Source: CAZIRO01 sp964541595 (GTDB lineage: Bacteria > Acidobacteriota > HRBIN11). Taken from it: 7,353 nucleotides of DNA. The translations under genes were made by a program, and so were the position numbers. Positions 1-6,363 of this stretch are shown piece by piece. Numbering within the stretch: position 1 is the first letter of the stretch; the number at the start of each line of letters is the position of its first letter. Location of the stretch: assembly GCA_964541595.1 (NCBI GenBank), contig CAZIRO010000140.1, positions 1-7,353 on the forward strand, written 5' to 3'. The notes below the pieces were generated by a model. That model was given only the letters and a program-made list of their open reading frames with translations. It did no database searches and was not told the DNA's origin.

Positions 1-525
1 TTCGAACAAACCGAAGGTGATCTGGCGGAACGGATGCTGGCCGCTCTGGAGGCCGCTGAACATGCCGGCGGCGATTTACGGGGCCGGCAGTCGGCGGCCA
101 TTGTGATCGTGCGCATTCGCCCGGAAGGCCCCCCGTGGCGGAATGTGGTCATGGACCTGCGTGTGGAAGATCATCCGCAACCCGTCCGGGAACTGCGGCG
201 ACTCGTACGTTTACACCGGGCCTATATGCACATGCAGCGGGGAGACGCCGCCCTGGAACGCAACGATATCCAAACGGCCATGCGGGAATATGCAGCCGCC
301 GAACGGCTGGCGCCGGACAACCTGGAAATGCGGTTCTGGCACGGGGTGAGCCTGATCGGGAGTGGATACGTGGACAAAGGCCTGCCCATCCTTGTGGACG
401 TCATCCGGCGCGACGACCGGTGGCGGATTCTTCTCGAACGGTTACCGGAGATCGGGCTCTTTCCAGAAGATCCCGTCCTGTGGTCCCGAATCCGACGTGC
501 GCTGGCTTCTCCCAAACGGCCATAA
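1..525 (+). CDS. DUF1028 family protein, C-terminal part (5' end outside the window)
   Basis: The reading frame is open from base 1 to the TAA at 523-525, giving 174 visible residues. The true start lies upstream, so the ATG at 34 is internal. Residues 23-33 (GGDLRGRQSAA) and 52-68 (DLRVEDHPQPVRELRRL) match the end of the DUF1028 domain, an Ntn-hydrolase-like fold of unknown substrate. From about residue 66 to 165 follows a helical, TPR-like region (for example YAAAERLAPDNLEMRFWHG) of the kind found at the C-terminus of many DUF1028 proteins and named in Pfam a putative peptidoglycan-binding domain. The N-terminal half, including any nucleophile, cannot be seen, so enzyme activity cannot be judged. 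The protein ends in a basic tail (ASPKRP). The family assignment is from recalled motifs and is fairly secure. The biological role is unknown. Confidence 0.85.
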   Translation, partial: FEQTEGDLAERMLAALEAAEHAGGDLRGRQSAAIVIVRIRPEGPPWRNVVMDLRVEDHPQPVRELRRLVRLHRAYMHMQRGDAALERNDIQTAMREYAAAERLAPDNLEMRFWHGVSLIGSGYVDKGLPILVDVIRRDDRWRILLERLPEIGLFPEDPVLWSRIRRALASPKRP

Positions 526-588
526 CTTCGATACGACCGGATACGCGGGATCCGGTGGTGTGTTCGTTACTTCCTGCGCCGGGGAGGC

Positions 589-867
589 GTGCGCTGGCAT
601 AAATTGCCGATGCTCTACCGGCTGGCGCGCATGCGCGGGTTCCTGACCCCCATCGGTACACCGGTATACATCGATAACCGCCAGCTGGATGGATTTATCG
701 ATCGGTTCCTGCAGGAGAGCTGCCGTGACTGCGATTGCGAAACATGCCGGTACTGCCATCGGTGGGCGGAACGGGTCGTCCGCATTGATCCGGAATGGCG
801 CGCGGAATGTCTGGCGCTGTACGAACGGCTGTTCCGTGAAATGGAAACCGGCACCCTCTGGCGGTGA
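589..867 (+). CDS. Small cysteine-rich protein of unknown function, start uncertain
   Basis: A 92-residue frame runs from GTG 589 to TGA 865-867. Its hallmark is a cysteine cluster at residues 45-57 (CRDCDCETCRYCH; Cys 45, 48, 50, 53, 56, then His 57) plus Cys 74, which suggests a bound metal (Zn or Fe-S). The C-terminal third is an amphipathic helix-like stretch. No membrane segment or signal peptide is seen. The start is problematic: GGGGAGG at 581-587 lies only one base before GTG 589, too close for a normal ribosome site, and 16 or more bases before TTG 604 and ATG 610. The frame stays open back to the stop codon of the preceding gene, and the residues encoded at 562-588 (VRYFLRRGG) look protein-like. 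The unit could therefore be the surviving C-terminal piece of a longer protein. I do not recognise the family. It faces the purE-purC gene tail to tail across 13 bp. Confidence 0.6.
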   Translation: MRWHKLPMLYRLARMRGFLTPIGTPVYIDNRQLDGFIDRFLQESCRDCDCETCRYCHRWAERVVRIDPEWRAECLALYERLFREMETGTLWR

Positions 868-880
868 GGACTCTGAAGTC

Positions 881-2476
881 TCACACGATACCCGTGGTGT
901 CCGCAAAGGGAATCAGCCGACGGAGGGCTTCCAGGTAAATTTCAATCGTCCGGGCGACGACATCCGGCGGCAGCGACGGTCCCGGAGGTTGTTTGTTCCA
1001 GCCGAGGGAACTCGTGTAATCGCGCACGTACTGTTTATCAAAATTCGGCGGCACACGTCCGGGCGCATACGCCTGTCGGTCCCAGAACCGGGAGGAATCC
1101 GGCGTGAGTAATTCATCAATGAGGTAGATCTGGCCGGCATCGTCCATACCGAACTCGAACTTGGTATCCGCGATGATCAACCCGCGCTGTTCCGCATAGG
1201 CAGCGGCCTCCCGATAGATCATCAGGCTCAGGTCCCGTAATTGCACGGCAACGTCCGTGCCGACCATATCCACGACTTCTTGGAACGTCATCGGCCGATC
1301 GTGACCCTCTGTGGCTTTCGTCGTCGGTGTGAAGATCGGTTCCGGCAGCCGTTCGCCTTCACGCAGACCGGGCGGCAGTTCGACGTCCATGATGCGTCCC
1401 GTTTCCCGATACATGCGCCAGCCACTTCCGGCGAGGTATCCGCGTACGATACACTCGATGGGGATCACCCGGAGTTTGCGCACGATCATGACGCGACCGT
1501 CGAGGTAGGGATACTTCTGCGCGAGGTCGTTCGGCAGATCGGTCGCGCGTGTGCTGATCAGATGATGGCGCACGCGATCCTGGAACTTCCAGAACCAGAA
1601 CACCGAGATGGCCGTAAGGATTTTTCCCTTACCGGGCACGGGTGTCGGCAGGACCACGTCAAACACGGAAATGCGGTCCGTGGCCACGATAAGCATCCGA
1701 TCCCCGAGATCGTAAATGTCCCGGACTTTTCCACGTTTGATGAGCGACAGTTCGGGAATATGGGTCTCACGTACCACCGTGCGTTCGAGTTCCCGCACCC
1801 AGGGATTGTGCGCCAGCGTCCTTTCCCGCTGGCGGTCGTGATATTGCCGCAGGCGATCGGCGATCCACGGAAGTTCCAGCTGCAGGATGCGCGCCGCCAG
1901 GAGTGCGGCGTTGCGGCCGCCGTCAACGCCCACACCGGCGACCGGAACGCCGGGAGGCATCTGTGTGATCGAGAGTAGTGCGTCCAGACCGGAGAGGATC
2001 CCGGACGCGATCGGCACGCCGATCACGGGACGGTCCGTATGTGCGGCCACGACGCCGGGCAGATGTGCAGCCATCCCCGCCGCACAGATGAATACGCGCA
2101 CCCCCCGTCGCTCTGCCGTCCGCACGTATGTGACCGTGTCATCCGGTGTGCGGTGTGCGGACAAAACAACGACCTCGTGCGGGATCTCCAGCGCCTGCAA
2201 CGTTTCCACGCACGACTGCATGCGTTCCATATCACTCGCTGACCCCACCATAACGGCAACAAGTGGACGACGAAATGTATCCGCCGGACTGGAAATGAAT
2301 ACGGCCATTCCCGCGCGGGTCTGGTCACCGATCGGGCGTACGGTTACCCTGACGGTATCGCCGAGCGTGTATGTCTCTCCCTGAACAAATGCCCGGCCGG
2401 ATTCCAGTACCGTGCGCAAATAGTGGATGAGTTCTTGCAAACCCTCAGATTTTGGCCTATTTTCAACACCGGTCAT
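881..2476 (-). CDS. Bifunctional PurE-PurC fusion: N5-CAIR mutase / SAICAR synthase
   Basis: This 531-residue cytoplasmic enzyme joins two consecutive steps of de novo purine synthesis. Residues about 72-200 are a PurE domain with GSASD at 78-82, SAHRTPD at 106-112 and AGMAAHLPG at 133-141, which rearranges N5-CAIR to CAIR. Residues about 235-531 are a PurC domain that ligates CAIR to aspartate using ATP, with KRGKVRDIYD at 247-256, FTPTTKATEGHD at 382-393, IIADTKFEFG at 434-443 and IDELLTPDSSRFW at 453-465. It resembles the longer, yeast Ade1-like form. All these motifs are intact. Residues 1-70 belong to neither domain and are unassigned. The ATG at 2474-2476 is chosen because GGGAGG lies 9 bases upstream; the frame stays open to 2794, but that stretch shows no protein-like character and would run into the divergent gene. 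The PurE-then-PurC order is opposite to animal PAICS. It is the only minus-strand gene here. Confidence 0.95.
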   Translation of the reverse strand: MTGVENRPKSEGLQELIHYLRTVLESGRAFVQGETYTLGDTVRVTVRPIGDQTRAGMAVFISSPADTFRRPLVAVMVGSASDMERMQSCVETLQALEIPHEVVVLSAHRTPDDTVTYVRTAERRGVRVFICAAGMAAHLPGVVAAHTDRPVIGVPIASGILSGLDALLSITQMPPGVPVAGVGVDGGRNAALLAARILQLELPWIADRLRQYHDRQRERTLAHNPWVRELERTVVRETHIPELSLIKRGKVRDIYDLGDRMLIVATDRISVFDVVLPTPVPGKGKILTAISVFWFWKFQDRVRHHLISTRATDLPNDLAQKYPYLDGRVMIVRKLRVIPIECIVRGYLAGSGWRMYRETGRIMDVELPPGLREGERLPEPIFTPTTKATEGHDRPMTFQEVVDMVGTDVAVQLRDLSLMIYREAAAYAEQRGLIIADTKFEFGMDDAGQIYLIDELLTPDSSRFWDRQAYAPGRVPPNFDKQYVRDYTSSLGWNKQPPGPSLPPDVVARTIEIYLEALRRLIPFADTTGIV

Positions 2477-2485
2477 GATGTTCGT

Positions 2486-2491
2486 CCTCCC
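2486..2491 (-). promoter_or_regulatory. Ribosome binding site deciding the purE-purC start
   Basis: On the minus strand GGGAGG sits 9 bases before the ATG at 2474-2476. It supports this internal Met over the longer open frame reaching 2794. The string GAGGACGAAC also precedes the SDR gene start at 6364, so the arrangement seems typical of this genome. Confidence 0.75.
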
Positions 2492-2569
2492 GGCAGGTGT
2501 AGAGTTCGAACGAAAAACCCGATGTTCAGGGTACCCGATCCATCTCGGCCTGCAACCACGCTGACATGC

Positions 2570-2575
2570 ATTATA
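2570..2575 (-). promoter_or_regulatory. Candidate -10 element (TATAAT) for purE-purC
   Basis: A perfect TATAAT is read on the minus strand, preceded directly by TG. The initiation point would be near 2563, leaving a leader of about 86 nt before the start codon. No good TTGACA match lies 16-18 bases upstream (TACCAT at 17), so this is a partial promoter by sequence. Two CCTGCAACC copies (+ strand 2549-2557 and 2582-2590) flank it. Confidence 0.4.
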
Positions 2576-2671
2576 CAGGGACCTGCAACCGAATGGTATA
2601 CCCGGACGCTGCGGTCGGTATGGAACGGGGCGCACCACGATTTGAACTCGGGTCACGGGTGAATACGGGCA

Positions 2672-3430
2672 ATGCGACGCATACTGCCAAATCACCGTTG
2701 CTTGAGGTTTCCATGGTTGTTTCTGATGGGATGGGGGGTCGGACACTGGATGCTCGCCGGTGTGCTGTATGCACAGACATTGACGGGCTGGCAACGGTCG
2801 GTCGAGTTCGGTCTGGCGGGTTCAACGGGAAACAGTGAAAGCTGGAGCCTCTGGCTTGCGACAGAATGGCGCTATCAATCGCCGGGTTGGGAGGGTGTCG
2901 GTCGCGGACGGGTGCTCTATCAGGTCAGCGATCGCGATTCCGGCGTGGATCGTCAGGAGGTCGATATTCAGGTCATGCGTTCCGTGCACCGTCGTCTGTA
3001 TGTGACCACGACCGTACAGGGCGAGCGAGACGATCGCGCGGGGATTTATCTCCGTATTCGGCTGGGGCCGGGACTCGGTTACCGCTGGCTGCAGACCGAT
3101 CGTACCCGTCTGGAGACCGCATTGTCTCTGGGATACATGACCGCGCAAATGGCATATGGGCGGCGCGATCGATCGATCAGTGCATGGGTGACCGTCCGGC
3201 TGGACCACCGGTTCAGCGACCGTCTGCACTACCAGCAGGAAAATCGATTTGTCATCAACCCGGCCGACTGGCACAATGTGCAGGCGTACGGAACGAGCGC
3301 GTTTGAATTTCAATTTCATCGTCGCGCCCGGATCAAATGGACGCTGGCGTGGCGGTACCAGAACCTGCCGCCCCCGGATCGCGTTCGTCATGATCTGGCC
3401 ACCACGACCACGCTGGTGATTCAGTGGTAA
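2672..3430 (+). CDS. DUF481 family outer-membrane protein (YdiY-like)
   Basis: This is a 252-residue exported protein. Residues 1-34 form a signal peptide: Arg and His near the start, a hydrophobic core at about 12-33, and a likely cleavage after LYA (34). The mature part begins with the DUF481 signature (EFGLAGSTGNSESWSLWL at 45-62, compare the usual LGYxxTxGNTE pattern), continues with alternating beta-strand segments (GIYLRIRLGPGLGYRW at 124-139, then the QENRF region at 189-193), and ends in TTTTLVIQW. A terminal aromatic residue is the normal recognition signal for outer-membrane barrel insertion. The family, including E. coli YdiY, has no settled function. The ATG at 2672 has a poor ribosome site. 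ATG 2726 is an alternative but would remove the basic head of the signal peptide. bshC follows 30 bp downstream, so co-transcription is likely. Confidence 0.85.
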   Translation: MRRILPNHRCLRFPWLFLMGWGVGHWMLAGVLYAQTLTGWQRSVEFGLAGSTGNSESWSLWLATEWRYQSPGWEGVGRGRVLYQVSDRDSGVDRQEVDIQVMRSVHRRLYVTTTVQGERDDRAGIYLRIRLGPGLGYRWLQTDRTRLETALSLGYMTAQMAYGRRDRSISAWVTVRLDHRFSDRLHYQQENRFVINPADWHNVQAYGTSAFEFQFHRRARIKWTLAWRYQNLPPPDRVRHDLATTTTLVIQW

Positions 3431-3460
3431 TCCCCGGCATGGATGGAGGACTTCGGGATC

Positions 3461-5059
3461 ATGCATGCGATTGCCTGGTCGGAACTCGGTGCCACGGACC
3501 TGTTCCGTGATTTCGTGGAACGTTTTGACCGGGTGAAAGACCTCTTTCCCGTTGCACCGGGAGATGCAGATGCACATCAACGTCAATGGGAGCGGCGGCA
3601 GGCGTTCTGGACCCGTCTGCAACATGCCCCACAGTGGCATGCATTGACGGAACCCTGGCACGATCCGGACCCCGTGTCCCGCACCACTGCGGATGGATTG
3701 ATCGTTACGGGACAGCAACCGGGGTTGCTCGGGGGACCGCTGTTTACGCTGTACAAGATATGGACGGCGGTCCGGCTGGCGGAAATATGGTGGTCCCGGG
3801 GAGTGGCTGTTCGGGCGGCGTTCTGGTCCCTGGATGAGGACCACGATCTCGCGGAGTTCCTGCAGATCGCCAGTATTGATGACGCGGACCATCCGCAGAT
3901 CACGCCCCTGTCCGAAGGGGTCCGGGCAAATCGACGTCCCATCGGAACCCTGACCGTGGACCATCCCGTCGTTCGGAATGCAGTGCAGTTTCATCGCCGC
4001 TGGATTCGACCGGGATTGTACGCACAGGCGCTGCAACAGGCTCTGGATCGGGCATATGGCGGTAACCATACGGTGGATCGGGCGTTTCGCATCTTCCTGT
4101 ACGCAATCGCACCGGACATGCGCTGGCCGCTCTGGATCTCCGCACGCAATGCGGCGCTGAAACGGCGGGCACTGCCGTTGCTGGATCAACTGGTCGCCCG
4201 CTGGGCAGTGCTGCTTCCGGAGTGGCGCACATGGATGCAGCGTCTGCAGCAGCGCGGGTACCACCTGCAACTGCCGGTGCACGACGAGTACTTTCCGATG
4301 TTCCGTATCGCGAATGGTGCACGGCATCGACTGCTCTGGCGGAATGGCCGAATCGTCTGTCTGGGGACGGGTGAACAGTGGTCCGTAGACGCGTTCCGCA
4401 CATGGCTCACTGATCACGTGACTGAGATCAGTCCCAACGTGGCCCTGCGACCGATTTTGCAGGATTATACACTGCCGACGATGGTCTATGTCGCCGGACC
4501 GGCGGAGATCGCCTATTTCGCGCAGTTGCGGTTTCTCTACGATGCGCTGGATGTTCCCATGCCGGTCCTCTTTCCGAGGGTCAGTCTGACCCTGGTGCCG
4601 CCGCCGCTTCGTCGCCTGTTCAAACGGACCAGATTGTCCGTCTCCCACTGCCTTGTGCGGCCTGTCGAAACCTGGGCACCGGAAGGGGCTGCGCGCCCGG
4701 ACTGGTGGGAAGCGATCGAAGCCATGGCCGCACGGTGGCAGACGTTTCAACTCGAGATCACCCGTGCGCTGGAACGTGCCGGTTTGCCGGACCCGGACCG
4801 CTGGCAACGTGCACTGCATCACGTGCAACAGGCCTGGCAGCGATTTGAAGGTACGGTCGCACAGTTATGGGCGCGCCGCTCCGATCGGTGGATGGATCAG
4901 TGTGCACGGATTCAGGCATGGATTCGCCCCCTGGATCGTCTGCAGGAACGCGTGCACCATATCGGCGTGTATTATCAACTCGTCGGACCGGGCGTCGTGC
5001 AGGCGCTGGCATCGGTCGATGTCTGGCGATTTGTGCATTACATCGTGGAGCTGGTATAG
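3461..5059 (+). CDS. bshC: Bacillithiol biosynthesis cysteine-adding enzyme BshC
   Basis: BshC (formerly YllA) carries out the last step of bacillithiol synthesis, adding cysteine to glucosaminyl-malate in the cytoplasm. Family hallmarks are VTGQQPGLLGGP at 82-93 followed by FTLYKIWTAVRLAE, SLDEDHDLAEF at about 123-133, and the block PNVALRPILQDYTLPT then AGPAEIAYF at 325-353. These align by eye with B. subtilis BshC (GGQQAGLLTGP, EDHD, RPLMQEFLIPTLAFIAGPGEINY). A helical region near 415-480 corresponds to the family's C-terminal coiled coil, and the end (LQERVHHIGVYY) matches the PQERIWNIMYY region. Its 532 residues are the usual length. ATG 3461 is preferred because GGAGG at 3445-3449 lies 11 bases upstream; in-frame ATG 3443 has no ribosome site. 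The bshA and bshB genes are not in the window. The TerC-family gene starts on the last base of its stop codon. Confidence 0.93.
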   Translation: MHAIAWSELGATDLFRDFVERFDRVKDLFPVAPGDADAHQRQWERRQAFWTRLQHAPQWHALTEPWHDPDPVSRTTADGLIVTGQQPGLLGGPLFTLYKIWTAVRLAEIWWSRGVAVRAAFWSLDEDHDLAEFLQIASIDDADHPQITPLSEGVRANRRPIGTLTVDHPVVRNAVQFHRRWIRPGLYAQALQQALDRAYGGNHTVDRAFRIFLYAIAPDMRWPLWISARNAALKRRALPLLDQLVARWAVLLPEWRTWMQRLQQRGYHLQLPVHDEYFPMFRIANGARHRLLWRNGRIVCLGTGEQWSVDAFRTWLTDHVTEISPNVALRPILQDYTLPTMVYVAGPAEIAYFAQLRFLYDALDVPMPVLFPRVSLTLVPPPLRRLFKRTRLSVSHCLVRPVETWAPEGAARPDWWEAIEAMAARWQTFQLEITRALERAGLPDPDRWQRALHHVQQAWQRFEGTVAQLWARRSDRWMDQCARIQAWIRPLDRLQERVHHIGVYYQLVGPGVVQALASVDVWRFVHYIVELV

Positions 5060-5061
5060 TG
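5047..5061 (+). promoter_or_regulatory. Translational coupling site, bshC stop to terC start
   Basis: GGAG at 5047-5050 lies 8 bases before GTG 5059-5061. The bshC stop TAG (5057-5059) shares its G with that start (TAGTG), the classic stop-restart arrangement. The in-frame ATG at 5092 has a weaker upstream site and is the alternative start. Confidence 0.6.
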
Positions 5062-6306
5062 CAGGCACTCGGAACCAATCTGTGGACCACAATGGCCCAT
5101 GAACTGTGGGGCTGGATCGCGTTCGGTATCATCGTACTGGTGATGCTTATCATCGACCTCGGTCTGTTTCAGCGGAAACCCCACGTGATATCACTGCGCG
5201 AGGCCACCATCTGGAGCATTGTATGGGTTGTTCTGGCGCTCCTGTTCAACGTGGGGGTCTGGTACTGGATGGGAACGACCCGTGCACTGGAATACCTCAC
5301 CGCTTACCTCATTGAGAAGTCGTTAAGTGTGGATAACCTTTTCGTGTTCGTCATGATATTCGCATACTTCCGCATTACGCCCATGTTCCAGCCCCGTGTG
5401 CTCAAATGGGGGATCGTCGGGGCCCTGGTCATGCGCGCGATCATGCTGTTCGCAGGCCTAGAACTGATCCGGAAGTTCCACTGGATGGTCTATGTCTTCG
5501 GCGGTATTCTGCTCGTGACCAGTGTGCGCCTCCTCATGGAAAAAGACAGGGACATCGATCCGGAAAAAAATCCGGTTCTGCGTCTGTTCCGGCGGGTGTT
5601 CCCCGTGACTTCGAAATTGGACGGTGAACACTTCTTCACGCGTGTGAACGGACGGTGGTGTGCCACGCCGCTGTTTGTGGCACTGATCGCGATCGAAACC
5701 ACGGACCTCATCTTTGCCCTGGACTCCATTCCGGCCGTGCTTGCGGTATCGCGGGATCCCCTGATCGTATACAGTTCGAACATCTTTGCCATTCTCGGGC
5801 TTCGTGCGCTCTATTTTGTTCTGGCCGGCGTACTGCAGATGTTCGTGTATCTGCACTATGGCATCTCTTTAATACTGTTTTTCGTCGGTGTGAAAATGAT
5901 CCTTTCCGTGCACTATCCGATTCCGACGGAGATCTCGCTCGGTATTGTGTTTGTCATCATTGTACTGTCCGTACTGGCGTCCGTATGGTTTCCCAAACCG
6001 GCTCAGTATGATCGCCTGCGTCCGCGTATGGACAATCTGGAAGACTTCGCCCGGTGGTATCGACGTCTGAGCCGGGATCCCCGATTGCGCCGATGGGTGC
6101 GTGTCCTGCTCTGGCTGGCGGCTGTCTATGTGGTGTCGCCACTCGATCTGATTCCGGATTTCATTCCCCGGATCGGCCGTAAAGACGATCTGTGGCTGAC
6201 GGCTGCGGTGCTGTTCCTCGTGCTGAACCGCATCCCCGAATCCATCCTGCGGGATGTTCCTCCACCCGTTGGCGAACGTCTATCGGGGTCAGCGTTCAAT
6301 CCGTAA
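5059..6306 (+). CDS. TerC/Alx-family integral membrane protein with C-terminal DUF1232 (YkvA-like) domain
   Basis: The 415-residue product (404 if begun at ATG 5092) has two parts. Residues 13-312 are a full Alx-type TerC protein with many membrane helices and both family motifs: EKSLSVDN at 86-93, and ETTDLIFALDSIPA at 213-226 followed by SNIFAILGLRALYF. TerC/Alx proteins are linked to manganese export, pH or tellurite stress and metal loading of secreted proteins; these acidic motifs are thought to bind the metal. Residues about 325-395 carry a hydrophobic helix and SPLDLIPDFIPRIG (360-373) followed by DD at 376-377, the signature of the small DUF1232 domain of unknown function. A charged linker (residues 313-345) joins them. 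The reading frame is continuous, so this is a true fusion in the sequence as given. No Mn riboswitch is seen upstream; expression probably comes from the bshC transcript. The substrate is inferred, not shown. Confidence 0.9.
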   Translation: MQALGTNLWTTMAHELWGWIAFGIIVLVMLIIDLGLFQRKPHVISLREATIWSIVWVVLALLFNVGVWYWMGTTRALEYLTAYLIEKSLSVDNLFVFVMIFAYFRITPMFQPRVLKWGIVGALVMRAIMLFAGLELIRKFHWMVYVFGGILLVTSVRLLMEKDRDIDPEKNPVLRLFRRVFPVTSKLDGEHFFTRVNGRWCATPLFVALIAIETTDLIFALDSIPAVLAVSRDPLIVYSSNIFAILGLRALYFVLAGVLQMFVYLHYGISLILFFVGVKMILSVHYPIPTEISLGIVFVIIVLSVLASVWFPKPAQYDRLRPRMDNLEDFARWYRRLSRDPRLRRWVRVLLWLAAVYVVSPLDLIPDFIPRIGRKDDLWLTAAVLFLVLNRIPESILRDVPPPVGERLSGSAFNP

Positions 6307-6352
6307 AACATATGCTGGTTTGACGGCGTACGCTGAATGGTGACGTACGTTC

Positions 6353-6356
6353 GAGG
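6353..6356 (+). promoter_or_regulatory. Ribosome binding site deciding the SDR start
   Basis: GAGG lies 7 bases before ATG 6364, within the string GAGGACGAAC also seen before purE-purC. It favours ATG 6364 over the in-frame ATG at 6337, which has no comparable site and would add nine residues (MVTYVRGRT) ahead of the usual SDR N-terminus. Confidence 0.7.
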
Positions 6357-6363
6357 ACGAACC

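Larger units (their letters stand above)
2477..2671. other. Divergent intergenic region between purE-purC and the DUF481 gene
   Basis: These 195 bp separate two divergent genes and must hold the promoter of purE-purC and probably that of the rightward genes. I see the minus-strand TATAAT at 2570-2575, the repeated CCTGCAACC, the palindrome GGGTACCC near 2529-2536, and a tRNA T-arm look-alike near 2635-2651. No convincing + strand promoter or riboswitch is recognisable. Confidence 0.6.

Noticed and set aside
869..880. Small inverted repeat GACT-ctga-AGTC in the 13-bp gap between the convergent genes
   Set aside because: The stem is only 4 bp with no T-run, so it cannot be called a terminator.
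1241..1978. A 245-codon + strand frame inside purE-purC
   Set aside because: It lies entirely antisense to the well-conserved PurE and PurC motifs and has no recognisable features of its own.
2500..2540. Possible attenuator or purine riboswitch in the purE-purC leader (GGGTACCC, then ACCC-GGGT followed by T residues on the minus strand)
   Set aside because: The stem is about 4 bp and the conserved core of the purine riboswitch is not present. The evidence is too weak to call regulation.
2477..2794. Upstream extension of the purE-purC frame to an ATG at 2794
   Set aside because: The added 106 residues look non-coding, overlap the divergent DUF481 gene start and signal peptide, and lack a good ribosome site. 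GGGAGG before ATG 2476 marks the start.
2822..4828. A 668-codon open frame on the minus strand, antisense to the DUF481 gene and bshC
   Set aside because: Its translation is rich in Arg, Pro, His and Gln with no recognisable motif, while the opposite strand encodes two clear protein families. It is a shadow of codon bias on the coding strand.
4867..5058. N-terminal extension of the TerC frame to an ATG at 4867
   Set aside because: It overlaps the conserved C-terminus of bshC, and the added residues have no TerC-like character. GTG 5059 with GGAG 8 bases upstream fits the family N-terminus.
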